Origin: Candidatus Eisenbergiella merdavium
GTDB lineage: Bacteria > Bacillota > Clostridia > Lachnospirales > Lachnospiraceae
Assembly (NCBI GenBank): GCA_019119595.1
Contig: DWWS01000029.1
Coordinates: forward strand, 1 to 64,000
DNA: 64,000 nucleotides
Direction: 5' to 3'
In this document: positions 35,575-45,434 of the stretch, piece after piece
Layout: each line of letters opens with the position of its first letter
Position numbering within the stretch: the stretch's first letter is position 1
Position numbers and translations under genes: made by a program
Notes under the pieces: model-generated
Databases searched by the model: none
What the model saw: only the letters and a program-made list of their open reading frames with translations
What the model was told of the DNA's origin: nothing

Positions 35575-36855
35575 ATGGCAGGTAGAATTTTGGACGACCA
35601 GATCCGGTGTTCCTTCTGCAATAAGACGCAGGATCAGGTCAGAAAGCTGATCGCAGGCCCGAACGGCGTATATATCTGCGATGAATGTGTGGAAATCTGC
35701 GCTGATATCATAGACGAGGAATATGAGGAGGAAGAGCCGGCAGAGGAGGCGATGGACATCAATCTGCTCAAGCCGGTTCAGATCAGGGAATTTCTGGATG
35801 ATTATGTGATCGGCCAGGAGGAAGCCAAGAAGGTGCTTTCGGTGGCTGTATACAATCATTATAAGAGGGTGACGGCGCCGAAGGATGAGGACGACGGCGT
35901 AGAGCTGCAGAAGAGCAACATCATCATGATCGGGCCCACGGGCTCCGGAAAGACCTATCTGGCGCAGACGCTGGCGAAGATCATCAACGTGCCCTTTGCC
36001 ATAGCTGACGCCACGACGCTGACGGAAGCGGGCTATGTGGGCGAGGATGTGGAGAACATTCTCCTGAAGCTGATCCAGGCGGCGGACTATGACGTGGAGC
36101 GCGCGCAGTACGGTATCGTTTATATTGACGAGATCGACAAGATCACGAAAAAGAGCGAGAACGTCTCCATCACGAGGGACGTGTCCGGTGAGGGCGTACA
36201 GCAGGCACTCTTAAAGATCGTGGAGGGAACGGTAGCGAGCGTTCCGCCCCAGGGTGGAAGAAAGCATCCCCATCAGGAGCTGATCCAGATCGATACCTCC
36301 AATATCCTGTTCATCTGCGGAGGTGCCTTTGACGGTCTTGAGCATATCGTGGAGAGCCGTCTTGACAGAAAGACCATCGGATTCAATGCGGAGATCGCGG
36401 AAAAGAATACTCATGAGATGGGCGAGCTTCTGGCTCAGGTAACTCCCGCGGATCTGGTGAAGTATGGCCTGATCCCCGAATTTGTGGGCCGTGTTCCGGT
36501 GATGGTATCGCTGGAGGGGCTGGATAAGGAGGCTATGGTTCGTATTCTCACCGAGCCTAAGAACGCGCAGATCAAGCAGTATCAGAAGCTGTTTTCCTTC
36601 GACGACGTGAAGCTGGTCTTTGAGCCGGACGCGGTGGAGGAAATTGCCGAGAAGGCCATGGAGAGAAAGACGGGAGCCAGAGGACTGCGTTCCATACTGG
36701 AAAGCGTTCTGATGGATGTGATGTACCGTATTCCTTCCGATGATACAATTGAACAGTGCATCATCACGAAGGAAGCGGTGGATAAGGAAAGTGCGCCCCT
36801 GGTCGTCCACAGGGATACCGGCGGACGCAGGGAAGATATGAAGGTAGCAAAGTGA
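35575..36855 (+). CDS. clpX: ATP-dependent Clp protease ATP-binding subunit ClpX
   Basis: AAA+ unfoldase that feeds ClpP, about 426 aa. The N-terminal zinc-binding domain has CSFC and CDEC-type cysteines (residues 11-40). Walker A is GPTGSGKT, the pore-loop GYVG and the Walker B YIDEIDK are present, and the ClpP-docking IGF loop is seen as [11 protein letters not shown] 35575 (SD agaggtgaaa) gives the standard N-terminus [10 protein letters not shown] perfect terminator follows at 36863. Confidence 0.98.
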   Translation: MAGRILDDQIRCSFCNKTQDQVRKLIAGPNGVYICDECVEICADIIDEEYEEEEPAEEAMDINLLKPVQIREFLDDYVIGQEEAKKVLSVAVYNHYKRVTAPKDEDDGVELQKSNIIMIGPTGSGKTYLAQTLAKIINVPFAIADATTLTEAGYVGEDVENILLKLIQAADYDVERAQYGIVYIDEIDKITKKSENVSITRDVSGEGVQQALLKIVEGTVASVPPQGGRKHPHQELIQIDTSNILFICGGAFDGLEHIVESRLDRKTIGFNAEIAEKNTHEMGELLAQVTPADLVKYGLIPEFVGRVPVMVSLEGLDKEAMVRILTEPKNAQIKQYQKLFSFDDVKLVFEPDAVEEIAEKAMERKTGARGLRSILESVLMDVMYRIPSDDTIEQCIITKEAVDKESAPLVVHRDTGGRREDMKVAK

Positions 36856-36862
36856 CTTTGAG

Positions 36863-36890
36863 AAACGCCGCCCTTTTGGGCGGCGTTTTA
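36863..36890 (+). terminator. Rho-independent terminator of tig-clpP-clpX
   Basis: Perfect stem ACGCCGCCC (36865-36873) and GGGCGGCGT (36878-36886) with a TTTT loop and a following TTTTA. It starts 8 bases after clpX. Confidence 0.9.
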
Positions 36891-37003
36891 GTCCTGTAGG
36901 CGGGCCGGCTGATATGAGCGGAGAGCGGATGCTCCGCGCCGGGCTGACAGAAAGCGGATTTTTCCGCGCGTGCCTCCGCGTAAAACGTTTCTGCATGGAG
37001 GAG

Positions 37004-37130
37004 GATTGAAAAATGTGTTTGATAGCACATTTTTCAATCCGGATTTGTGCCGAAGCGTCACAAATCCCCGGATCGCAACGTAGAAATCGCATACGCGATC
37101 TCTACGTGCGTTCCTCAGCGCTAAAGCGCT
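37004..37130 (+). repeat. Array of four hairpins in the lon leader
   Basis: Four consecutive inverted repeats: 37004-37017 with 37026-37039 (14 bp, perfect); GGATTTGTG 37041-37049 with 37059-37067; CGTAGAAATCGC 37079-37090 with 37095-37106; AGCGCT 37117-37122 with 37125-37130. They stand between a strong upstream SD (36997-37004) and the proximal SD of lon. The last hairpin plus TCGGAATGGAGG matches the telA leader. The whole array can be read through in frame with lon from ATG 37013. Confidence 0.8.
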
Positions 37131-37147
37131 TCGGAATGGAGGTAAAT

Positions 37148-39592
37148 ATGATAAACACAACGAAAGAAAAAGACTGCGTGAGACTGGAAGGCGCGGAGGA
37201 ATGTACAGTAAGGATGCCGGTGGTCGCACTTCGTGGAATGACGGTTCTGCCCGGACTTGTGATTCATTTTGACCTGAACAGAGGGAAATCGATCCTGGCG
37301 GTGGAAAAGGCGATGATGAGCGATCAGAGGCTGTTTCTGGTCACACAGAGAGATGTGGAGGAAGAGGAGCCTGATATCGACGGCGTTTATCAGATGGGCT
37401 GTCTGGCGCAGATCAGACAGGTTACCAGACTGCCGGAAAATGTGGTGCGTGTCCTGGTGGAGGGTCAGGAGAGAGGCAGGCTTGCGGGCTTTGCCGAGGA
37501 GGGTGCGTTCCTGCTTGGGGATGTGGAGCCTGTGGCGGGGCCTTCCCGTCTGGCGGATTCCCGGCAGGAGGAGGCTTCGGCGGCAGGAACGGAAATCGAG
37601 GAGGAGGCCATGATGCGCAGCCTCAAGGAGCTGTTTCTGGAATTTGCCTCCTTTTTCCCCAGAGTGGGACAGTCGGTGAAACGGCGCATTGAGAGCGGCA
37701 TCAGCCTGGGACGGCTGATGGATGAGATCATCGAAAGCATGCCTGTGGACTATGAGAAAAAGCAGGCGGTGCTTGAAGCGGTGGATCTGGATACCCGCTA
37801 TCAGGTCCTTGCGGGGATCCTGTATGAGGAGATTGGGGTTGCGAAGGTCAGAACGGAGCTGGCGGAGCAGGTGAAGGCGCGGATGGATAAGAATCAGCGC
37901 GATTACATGCTGCGGGAGCAGATGAACTATATCCGTCAGGAGCTGGGGGAGGATACCATCGGCTCCGACGCGGAGCAGTTTGAAGCGGAGCTTGACCGGC
38001 TGAAGGCCTCCCGTGAGGTGAAGGAGAAGATCCGAAAGGAGATTAGCCGTTTCAAAAGCCTGGGACAGGGAAGCACGGAGGCTTCCGTGGAAAGAGGCTA
38101 TCTGGAGACGCTTCTCGAGCTTCCCTGGGACAAGGCGTCGAAGGACAACACGGATCTGAAGCGGGCGCAGAATATTCTGGAAAGAGATCATTACGGCCTG
38201 GAGCAGGTGAAGGACAGGATCCTGGAATTCCTTGCGGTGAGAAGTCTGACGAAGCAGGGAGAAAGTCCGATCATCTGTCTGGTCGGCCCGCCAGGAACGG
38301 GAAAGACCTCCATTGCCCGCAGTGTGGCGGAGGCGCTGAACAAGAAGTATGTGCGCATCTGCTTGGGCGGTGTGCGGGATGAGGCGGAGATCCGCGGTCA
38401 CAGAAGAACCTACGTGGGGGCGATGCCGGGACGGATCGTGTCCGGGCTGAAGCAGGCGGGCGTGAAGAACCCGCTCATGCTGCTGGATGAGATCGATAAG
38501 GTAAGCAGCGATTACAGAGGGGATACCTCCTCCGCCCTCCTTGAGGTGCTCGACAGTGAGCAGAACAATCATTTCCGGGATCATTATGTGGAAATCCCCA
38601 TCGATCTTTCCGGCGTCCTGTTCATTGCGACGGCCAATTCCGCGGCGGATATTCCCCGGCCACTTCTGGACCGGATGGAGATCATCGAGGTGACGAGCTA
38701 TACCGCGAATGAAAAGTTTCATATCGCAAAGGAGCATCTGCTTCCCAAGCAGCTTCAGAAAAATGGATTGGATCACGGGGAGCTTTCCATCAGTGACAGC
38801 GCGCTGAGGGAGATCATTCTCTCCTACACCGCGGAGGCGGGCGTGCGCGGCCTGGAGCGCAGGATCGGGGATATCTGCCGCAAGGCGGCGAGACAGATGC
38901 TGGAGCAGAAGGAAAAGGCCGGAAAACGAAAAGGGACGGATGGAGAGAAGACTGAGGCCATCCGTGTGACCGGACGGAATCTGGAAAAATATCTGGGAAA
39001 GCCGGGCAATTCTTTAGATCGGGCGAATGAAAAGGACGACATCGGCATCGTGCGCGGGCTTGCCTGGACCAGCGTGGGCGGCGTGACCATGCAGGTGGAG
39101 GTGAACATGATGCCCGGCAAGGGCGAGATCCGTCTGACGGGACAGCTTGGCGACGTGATGAAGGAATCCGCCATGACGGGCATCAGCTACGTCCGCTCCG
39201 TGTCGGCACAGTACGGGATTTCACCGGAGGTGTTCACGGAGAACGATTTTCATTTCCATATCCCGGAAGGAGCGGTGCCAAAGGACGGTCCCTCCGCCGG
39301 GATCACCATGGCTGCCGCGCTTCTTTCCGTCCTCACACAGACTCCGGTGCGGGCGGATGTGGCGATGACTGGAGAGATCACCCTGCGGGGACGGGTGCTT
39401 CCCATCGGCGGGCTGAAGGAAAAGCTTCTTGCGGCAAAGACCGCAGGGATCAAAACGGTGCTTGTCCCGGAGGACAACCGGAAGGACGTGGAGGAGATTT
39501 CCAGGGAGATCAAAAACGGGCTGGAGATCGTTCCCGTCAAAACCATGGAGGAAGTGACCGCGCGGGCGTTTGCCCATGCGGTCGGAGCGTAA
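37148..39592 (+). CDS. lon: ATP-dependent Lon protease
   Basis: Cytoplasmic AAA+ serine protease for damaged and regulatory proteins, about 814 aa. The N-terminal LON substrate domain (MPVVALRGMTVLPG), coiled coil, Walker A GPPGTGKT, Walker B and the protease domain with the Ser-Lys dyad (PKDGPSAG; KEKLLAAKTAG) are complete. ATG 37148 with SD tggaggt gives the expected N-terminus. An in-frame ATG at 37013 with its own SD GGAGGAGG would add 45 residues encoded by the hairpin array. engB follows by 23 bp, as lonA-ysxC in Bacillus. Confidence 0.97.
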   Translation: MINTTKEKDCVRLEGAEECTVRMPVVALRGMTVLPGLVIHFDLNRGKSILAVEKAMMSDQRLFLVTQRDVEEEEPDIDGVYQMGCLAQIRQVTRLPENVVRVLVEGQERGRLAGFAEEGAFLLGDVEPVAGPSRLADSRQEEASAAGTEIEEEAMMRSLKELFLEFASFFPRVGQSVKRRIESGISLGRLMDEIIESMPVDYEKKQAVLEAVDLDTRYQVLAGILYEEIGVAKVRTELAEQVKARMDKNQRDYMLREQMNYIRQELGEDTIGSDAEQFEAELDRLKASREVKEKIRKEISRFKSLGQGSTEASVERGYLETLLELPWDKASKDNTDLKRAQNILERDHYGLEQVKDRILEFLAVRSLTKQGESPIICLVGPPGTGKTSIARSVAEALNKKYVRICLGGVRDEAEIRGHRRTYVGAMPGRIVSGLKQAGVKNPLMLLDEIDKVSSDYRGDTSSALLEVLDSEQNNHFRDHYVEIPIDLSGVLFIATANSAADIPRPLLDRMEIIEVTSYTANEKFHIAKEHLLPKQLQKNGLDHGELSISDSALREIILSYTAEAGVRGLERRIGDICRKAARQMLEQKEKAGKRKGTDGEKTEAIRVTGRNLEKYLGKPGNSLDRANEKDDIGIVRGLAWTSVGGVTMQVEVNMMPGKGEIRLTGQLGDVMKESAMTGISYVRSVSAQYGISPEVFTENDFHFHIPEGAVPKDGPSAGITMAAALLSVLTQTPVRADVAMTGEITLRGRVLPIGGLKEKLLAAKTAGIKTVLVPEDNRKDVEEISREIKNGLEIVPVKTMEEVTARAFAHAVGA

Positions 39593-39615
39593 AACGTTCC
39601 GATAAGGAGGTAACT

Positions 39616-40230
39616 ATGGTCATCAAAAATGTAAATCTGGAAACGGTCTGCGGTATTACCAGCAGTTTCCCGGAAAATACGCTGCCGGAGATCGCGTTCG
39701 CCGGAAAAAGCAATGTTGGAAAGTCCTCCCTGATCAACGCGATCATGAACCGAAAATCGCTGGCGAGAACCTCTTCCCAGCCGGGAAAGACCCAGACCAT
39801 TAATTTTTACAACGTGAACGACGCGTTTTACCTGGTGGATCTGCCCGGATACGGGTATGCGAAGGTGAACGAAGAGGTGAAGGCGAAATGGGGAAAAATG
39901 GTGGAGCGCTATCTGAGGCAGTCGAAGCAGCTTCGAGCCGTTTTTCTGCTGATCGATATCCGGCATGAGCCGTCGGCCAACGACAGGCAGATGTATGACT
40001 GGATCATCAGTCAGGGGTATCATCCCATCATCATCGCCACCAAGCTGGACAAGCTGAAGCGGAGCCAGGTTCCCTCCGCCCTGAAAACGGTGCGGGAAGG
40101 GCTGAAGGCGGAAAAGGGGACGCTCATCCTGCCTTTTTCCGCGCTTACCAAACAGGGACGGGAGGAGATCTACGAGGTGATCGACGGTCTGATCGCCCCC
40201 GATGAGGGGGAGGATGCTTCTTTAAACTGA
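39616..40230 (+). CDS. engB: Ribosome biogenesis GTP-binding protein EngB/YsxC
   Basis: Essential GTPase of large ribosomal subunit assembly, 204 aa. G1 is AGKSNVGKSSLIN, the switch-I region RTSSQPGKTQTINFY, G3 DLPGYGYA and G4 ATKLDKLK. The SD aaggaggt is optimal. It is translated right after lon. Confidence 0.97.
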   Translation: MVIKNVNLETVCGITSSFPENTLPEIAFAGKSNVGKSSLINAIMNRKSLARTSSQPGKTQTINFYNVNDAFYLVDLPGYGYAKVNEEVKAKWGKMVERYLRQSKQLRAVFLLIDIRHEPSANDRQMYDWIISQGYHPIIIATKLDKLKRSQVPSALKTVREGLKAEKGTLILPFSALTKQGREEIYEVIDGLIAPDEGEDASLN

Positions 40231-40281
40231 CCGGGGCCGAACCCCTGAGAGGGGCGGCGGGGCTGTGAAAGGAGGAAAATC

Positions 40282-41487
40282 ATGCGGCCGGGAATGAGAA
40301 AATATGTAAAAGCGGTTCTGAATCTGCTGACAGCGGTGGTGCTTCTGTGTCTGACGGTTTTTCTGCTGCCCAGGCTCCTGCGTTTTTTCATGCCGTTTGT
40401 GGTGGGCTGGATCATCGCCATGATCGCCAATCCGCTGGTGCGCCTGTTTGAACAGAAGGTCCGCATCCGGAGAAAGGCGGGCTCCGCCATCGTGATCATC
40501 GCGGTGCTGGCGGGAGTGATCCTGATCGGCTATTTCCTGATCTCAAAGCTGACGACGGAGGCGGTGGGGTTCGTTTCCTCCCTTCCCGCGCTCTGGCAGG
40601 ATGTGGAAAAGGAGCTGGACGAGGTGATGGGAAGTCTTACGGACTTCTATGACCGCTTTCCTAAGGCGCTGAAGGATAGCCTGACGCAGATCGGGGACAA
40701 TCTGGGAGGCTACATCAGCGGCGCGCTGAACAGTTTGAGCGAGCCCACTGTGACCGCGGTCGGCAATATCGCGAGGAACATCCCCTCCGTCATCGTCAGT
40801 ACCATCATGTGTCTGCTTTCTTCTTACTTTTTCGTGGCGGAGCGGGAAAATGTCTATGCCTTTTTCCACAGGCATGTGCCGGAGGAGATCCGGAAAAAAT
40901 TCCGTATCATGTCGTCGGGACTGACCGGAGCGGTGGGCGGCTATTTTGTGGCCCAGTTCAGGATCGAGATCGTGATCTATTTTCTCCTGTTCATCGGCCT
41001 TCTGATTCTGCAGGTGGAATATTCCTTCCTGATCGCGTTTCTGATCGCGGTGCTGGATTTTCTGCCCGTTTTCGGTGCGGGCGCCGTTCTGTGGCCCTGG
41101 GCGCTGATGGAGGTGCTTGCGGGAAATTACCGCATGGCGCTGGGACTGATGATCATCTGGGGCGTGACGCAGCTTCTGAGACAGATCATCCAGCCCAAAT
41201 TCGTGGGAGATTCCATCGGCGTTCCCGCCATCCCAACCCTGTTTCTTCTGTTCATCGGCTACCGAATCGGAAGCGTGGCGGGCATGATCCTTGCCGTTCC
41301 GGTGGGGATCGTGATCCAGAAGATGTTTGAGGCTGGCCTGTTCGATACGACCATCGACAGCGTGCGTATTCTTCTTTACGGCTTCAATCATTTCCGGAAG
41401 CTGGAAAAGGCGGATCTCCCGCCGGAGGATGAGGCGCATAAGGATGAGCCTCAGGAAGATGGGCCGCGGGAGGATGTGTCCCGCTAA
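40282..41487 (+). CDS. AI-2E-family membrane protein, YtvI-like sporulation protein
   Basis: Polytopic membrane protein of 401 aa in the AI-2 exporter (PerM/YtvI) superfamily. Helices include VLNLLTAVVLLCLTVFLLP, IVSTIMCLLSSYFFVA and the C-terminal block LLFIGYRIGSVAGMILAVPVG with the typical LPVFGAG motif. It then ends in a charged tail. Size and pattern best fit YtvI, a sporulation-associated member in Bacillus and Clostridia; it is consistent with the spore protein in this window. What it transports is unknown. SD aaggagg precedes ATG 40282. Confidence 0.8.
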   Translation: MRPGMRKYVKAVLNLLTAVVLLCLTVFLLPRLLRFFMPFVVGWIIAMIANPLVRLFEQKVRIRRKAGSAIVIIAVLAGVILIGYFLISKLTTEAVGFVSSLPALWQDVEKELDEVMGSLTDFYDRFPKALKDSLTQIGDNLGGYISGALNSLSEPTVTAVGNIARNIPSVIVSTIMCLLSSYFFVAERENVYAFFHRHVPEEIRKKFRIMSSGLTGAVGGYFVAQFRIEIVIYFLLFIGLLILQVEYSFLIAFLIAVLDFLPVFGAGAVLWPWALMEVLAGNYRMALGLMIIWGVTQLLRQIIQPKFVGDSIGVPAIPTLFLLFIGYRIGSVAGMILAVPVGIVIQKMFEAGLFDTTIDSVRILLYGFNHFRKLEKADLPPEDEAHKDEPQEDGPREDVSR

Positions 41488-41579
41488 GAGGCTCCGCCGG
41501 AGCGGCGCACAGACACGGAGGAAAAAAGAAAGACTGAAAAAGGGCTGAAACGGACCTGAAGAAAGGACGGAAAAAGGGA

Positions 41580-42569
41580 ATGAAAAAGGTTGCGGTATTC
41601 AATCTGAGGGATTTTGACGAGGCGGAATGGTTTGAGCATTACAGCAAACAGTTCGGCCTTACGATTTCCGGCTGCGCGGACGCGCCTGATCTGGAAAATA
41701 TCGCACGGGTGACGGAAGGGTGTGAATGCGCGGATATCATCACCTCTCAGATCACCCGGCCGATGATGGAGGAATTCGTCCGCTGCGGCATCCGTTATCT
41801 GACCACGCGCACCATCGGCTATGACCACATCGACATGGAGGCGGCGAAGGACTGCGGGATCCGGGTGGGAAACGCCCCCTACGGTCCGAACGGAGTGGCC
41901 GACTATGCGGTGATGCTGATCCTGATGAGCATCCGGAACATGAAGCGGATCCTGGAGCGGACGGCCATTCAGGATTATACGCTGCAGGGGATCCGGGGCA
42001 GGGAGCTTGGCGATCTGACCGTGGGCGTGATCGGAACGGGACGCATTGGGCGCACGGTGATCCGCCATCTTTCCGGCTTTGGCTGCCGGATCCTGGCATA
42101 TGATCCTTACGAAAACGAGGAGGCGAAGCAGTACGCTTCTTACGTACCCTTAGAGGAGCTTTGGAGGCAGGCGGACGTGATCACCCTGCACGCGCCGCTG
42201 ACGGAGGAAAATTTCCACCTGATCGGCGCGGAAACGCTTTCCAGAATGAAGGACGGCGTGGTGATTGTCAATACCGCAAGGGGAGGTCTGATCGATTCGG
42301 ACGCCCTGATTGAGGGGATCGAAAGCGGGAAGGTTGGGGCCGCCGCCCTGGACGTGGTGGAAAAGGAATTCGGTCTGTACTATTACGATCACAAGTCGGA
42401 TGTGCTTCAGAACCGGCAGCTCGCCATTCTGCGCGGCTTTCCCAACGTAACCGTTTCCCACCACATGGCTTTTTACACGGAAAACTATACCAAAACGGTG
42501 ATCCGGGATTCCCTGGAGAGCTGCAAGCTGTTTTTGGAGGGAAAGCCCAATCCCTGGCAGGTGGGATGA
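41580..42569 (+). CDS. D-isomer-specific 2-hydroxyacid dehydrogenase (D-lactate dehydrogenase-like)
   Basis: NAD-dependent reductase of 2-oxoacids to D-2-hydroxyacids, 329 aa. The Rossmann motif is GVIGTGRIGR. Catalytic Arg is in NTARGGLID, Glu in DVVEKEFG and His in SHHMAFYTE. Sequence flavour (TTRTIGYDHIDM, HHMAFYTE) resembles fermentative D-lactate dehydrogenase and the VanH group, but no vanA/vanX-type genes are here; the VanZ gene nearby is not evidence of glycopeptide resistance. Likely role: D-lactate production in fermentation. Confidence 0.92.
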   Translation: MKKVAVFNLRDFDEAEWFEHYSKQFGLTISGCADAPDLENIARVTEGCECADIITSQITRPMMEEFVRCGIRYLTTRTIGYDHIDMEAAKDCGIRVGNAPYGPNGVADYAVMLILMSIRNMKRILERTAIQDYTLQGIRGRELGDLTVGVIGTGRIGRTVIRHLSGFGCRILAYDPYENEEAKQYASYVPLEELWRQADVITLHAPLTEENFHLIGAETLSRMKDGVVIVNTARGGLIDSDALIEGIESGKVGAAALDVVEKEFGLYYYDHKSDVLQNRQLAILRGFPNVTVSHHMAFYTENYTKTVIRDSLESCKLFLEGKPNPWQVG

Positions 42570-42680
42570 GGGCTACACGGGCGGACCGAGCGAAAAAACG
42601 CGGGAGAAAGAGCGGCAGGGATTTGCCTCCGCAGGAGAGTCGAAAGAGCCACGCCCAAGGGGCGGAAAGGAGACGGCGGG

Positions 42681-43418
42681 TTGCGTAATTTTAAGATCAT
42701 TCTGCAGTATGAAGGAACCAGATACCAGGGCTGGCAGAAGCAGGAGAGCACGCAGAACACGATCCAGGGAAAGCTGGAGCGGCTGCTGACCCGGCTTGCG
42801 GGCGCGCCCGTGGAGATCCAGGCCTCCGGCCGCACGGACGCGGGGGTGCACGCCTACGGCCAGACGGCGAATTTTCACATGGATACGAAGCTTTCCCCGC
42901 AGGAGCTGATGGAGCGGATCAACGAATATCTGCCGGAGGATATCGGCGTGATCGCAATCGAGGAGGTGCCGGAGCGGTTTCACAGCCGCCTGAACGCGAA
43001 GGGAAAAACCTACCGCTACCGGGTGTTAAACAGCTCGGTTCCACATATATTTGATAGAAGATATGTGTATGTCTGTCCGGAGAAGCTGGATGTGGACGCC
43101 ATGAAACAGGCGGCGGCGCGTTTGTGCGGGACCCATGATTTTAAAGCCTTCACATCGGCGAAAAGGAGCCGGAAATCCACGGTGCGCTCGTTGGATTCCA
43201 TAGACATCGAACGGACGGGGGATGAAATATGGTTCACTTTTTCCGGAAACGGCTTCCTGTTCCACATGGTACGCATCCTGATGGGAACGCTTCTGGAGGT
43301 GGGGAGCGGAAAACGGAGGGCGGAGGAGATGACGGCCCTTCTGGAAAACGGGAAAAGGGAGGAGGCCGGGCCGCTGGTTCCTGCCTGCGGGCTGGCTCTG
43401 ATGGAGGTGCGTTATTAA
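42681..43418 (+). CDS. truA: tRNA pseudouridine(38-40) synthase TruA
   Basis: Converts uridines 38-40 of the tRNA anticodon arm to pseudouridine, 245 aa. The catalytic aspartate is Asp53 in ASGRTDAGVHAYGQ. FKAFTSAKRS and the C-terminal PLVPACGLALMEVRY are standard. Start is TTG 42681 with SD aaaggag; no ATG is available. The leader has a hairpin of CGCCC/GGGCG directly before the SD. Confidence 0.96.
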   Translation: MRNFKIILQYEGTRYQGWQKQESTQNTIQGKLERLLTRLAGAPVEIQASGRTDAGVHAYGQTANFHMDTKLSPQELMERINEYLPEDIGVIAIEEVPERFHSRLNAKGKTYRYRVLNSSVPHIFDRRYVYVCPEKLDVDAMKQAAARLCGTHDFKAFTSAKRSRKSTVRSLDSIDIERTGDEIWFTFSGNGFLFHMVRILMGTLLEVGSGKRRAEEMTALLENGKREEAGPLVPACGLALMEVRY

Positions 43419-43450
43419 GGCGGACGGTATTCTTTGTATATCTGCTGCTT

Positions 43451-43882
43451 GTGGTGCGCCTGCTCATTTTCAAATATCCGCTTGAAATGTTGGCCGAAAC
43501 GGCGGCTCTCTGGCAGAAGGAAACGGTGCTGGAGGGGCTTCGGACGGCCAATTTCACGCTTTTTAAAACGATCCGCATGTATATCCGCTACAGCGACCGC
43601 CTGAACAGCTTTGAAAATCTGGCGGGCAATGTGGCGGCTTTTGTGCCGTTCGGAATCCTGCTTCCATGGGAGGAACGCAGGTATGCAGTTTTTTTTCGCG
43701 TGATGGCAAACGCTTTTGTGTTTACACTGGGGATTGAGCTGTTTCAGCTGCTTTCCGGCTTCGGCGCGTTTGATGTGGACGACATTCTGCTAAACTGCGC
43801 CGGGGCTGCGCTTGGGTGGATCCTGGGCCGCCTGACGGCGCTCACGTTCGGTGTGTGTGGCGCGCACGATGCGGGCTGCTGA
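43451..43882 (+). CDS. VanZ-family membrane protein, start uncertain
   Basis: Small membrane protein of the VanZ family, about 143 aa as drawn. Diagnostic features are NLAGNVAAFVPFGILLPW and the closing helix FGAFDVDDILLNCAGAALGWILGRL. The coding frame, with its first membrane helix (RTVFFVYLLLVVRLLIF), is clearly translated from about 43418-43424, immediately after truA. That stretch contains no ATG, GTG or TTG; the first usual start is GTG 43451, inside the helix. A rare start codon or coupling to truA termination is possible. Function of VanZ proteins is poorly defined. Confidence 0.75.
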   Translation: MVRLLIFKYPLEMLAETAALWQKETVLEGLRTANFTLFKTIRMYIRYSDRLNSFENLAGNVAAFVPFGILLPWEERRYAVFFRVMANAFVFTLGIELFQLLSGFGAFDVDDILLNCAGAALGWILGRLTALTFGVCGAHDAGC

Positions 43883-43974
43883 AGATGCGCATATGGAGCG
43901 TATGAGGCAGGCAGCGTGCCGCGTCAGGGCATACACCTTTTTAAAGAAAAAGAGACTTCATGAGGAGAAAAGAG

Positions 43975-45408
43975 ATGGGTACGAAAGGTACGAGGGAAAA
44001 AGCCGCCGGATGGCGGGGACTGAGGAAAAAGCTGATCGGGGATAAGCGCTTTTATAAAATGGTCCTGACGGTGACGATCCCCATCATCATTCAGAACGGG
44101 ATCACAAATTTCGTCAGCCTTCTGGACAACATCATGGTGGGACAGGTGGGAACGGAGCAGATGTCCGGCGTCGCCGTGGCAAATCAGCTTCTGTTCGTGT
44201 TCAATATCTGCATCTTCGGCGCCATCTCCGGAGCGGGGATCTTCGGCGCGCAGTTTTTCGGAAATCAGAATTTTGAAGGGGTCAGAAACTCCTTCCGGTT
44301 TAAGCTGCTTTTCTGCGCGGCGCTGGTGCTTCTTGGCATCCTGGTCTTTGTGGCGGGAGGGGAGAGTCTGATCTCTCTGTACCTGAATGAGGAGGGGAGC
44401 GCGCAGGATGCGGCGCGTACGCTGGCCTATGGGCAGAGCTATCTGATGTGTATGCTGGCCGGTCTGATTCCCTATGCGCTGGCGCAGGTGTATTCCTCCA
44501 CCCTCCGGGAGGCCGGAGAGACGGTGCTTCCGATGAAAGCAGGAATCGCGGCGGTGCTGGTGAACCTGGTCCTGAATTATATCCTGATCTACGGAAAATT
44601 CGGCGCTCCGGCTCTGGGCGTGGAGGGCGCAGCGATCGCAACGGTGATCTCCCGCTATGTGGAATGCGTGATCGTGGCCTTCTGTTCCCACGGAAAGAAG
44701 GGAAAGGCCCCATATCTGAACGGCGTATACCGCACGCTGCGGATCCCTTCCCATCTGGCGGGGCAGATCCTTCTGCGCGGCATGCCTCTGATGGTCAACG
44801 AGGCGCTCTGGTCGGCGGGCATGGCAGTGATGATGCAGTGCTATTCCATGCGGGGGCTTTCCGTGATCGCGGGGCTGAACATTTCCTCCACCATTTCCAA
44901 TCTGTTCAACGTGGTCTACCTGGCTCTGGGAAATGCTGTGGCGATCATCGTAGGACAGCTTCTGGGAGCGGGAAAAATGGAGGAAGCAAGGGATACGGAC
45001 ACCAAACTCCTGGCCTTTGCCGTGGGCGGCTGCGTTTTCATCGGTCTGCTCATGATGGCGGCCGCGCCCCTGTTTCCCCGCCTGTACAATACCACCCCCG
45101 AGGTGCGCGCTCTGGCGGAGCGCTTCATCCTGATCGTGGCGGCTCTGATGCCCGTTCAGGCATTTACCAACGCCTGCTATTTCACCATGCGCTCCGGCGG
45201 GAAGACCTTTGTCACCTTCCTCTTTGACAGCGTGTTCTTGTGGGTGGTGAGCATCCCCCTGGCCTTTGTGCTGAGCCGTTTTACATCCCTTCCCATCGTG
45301 CCGCTCTATTTCCTGTGTCAGGCGGTGGATATCATAAAGTGCATGGTGGGCTTTGTGATGGTGAAACGGGGCGTGTGGATCCAGAATTTCGTCGCGGCGG
45401 AGAAGTGA
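43975..45408 (+). CDS. MATE-family efflux transporter
   Basis: Cation-coupled multidrug/toxin exporter of about 477 aa with twelve predicted helices. The N-terminal signature is IPIIIQNGITNFVSLLDNIMVG, repeated in the second half as MPLMVNEALWSAGMAVMMQCY. ATG 43975 is best spaced from AGGAGA (43963-43968); ATG 43960 is an alternative. It follows the VanZ gene at 92 bp and precedes the histidine phosphatase by 26 bp. The substrate is unknown. Confidence 0.92.
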   Translation: MGTKGTREKAAGWRGLRKKLIGDKRFYKMVLTVTIPIIIQNGITNFVSLLDNIMVGQVGTEQMSGVAVANQLLFVFNICIFGAISGAGIFGAQFFGNQNFEGVRNSFRFKLLFCAALVLLGILVFVAGGESLISLYLNEEGSAQDAARTLAYGQSYLMCMLAGLIPYALAQVYSSTLREAGETVLPMKAGIAAVLVNLVLNYILIYGKFGAPALGVEGAAIATVISRYVECVIVAFCSHGKKGKAPYLNGVYRTLRIPSHLAGQILLRGMPLMVNEALWSAGMAVMMQCYSMRGLSVIAGLNISSTISNLFNVVYLALGNAVAIIVGQLLGAGKMEEARDTDTKLLAFAVGGCVFIGLLMMAAAPLFPRLYNTTPEVRALAERFILIVAALMPVQAFTNACYFTMRSGGKTFVTFLFDSVFLWVVSIPLAFVLSRFTSLPIVPLYFLCQAVDIIKCMVGFVMVKRGVWIQNFVAAEK

Positions 45409-45434
45409 AGCCGCTTGGAAGAAAGGGAAAACAT

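Noticed and set aside
36895-37003. CIRCE or other heat-shock operator before lon
   Set aside because: No TTAGCACTC-N9-GAGTGCTAA-type repeat is present; the palindromes there have other sequences.
42681-43882. Vancomycin-resistance operon suggested by the VanH-like dehydrogenase and VanZ
   Set aside because: No vanA/vanB-type ligase, vanX or VanS/VanR pair is near; both families have common housekeeping members.
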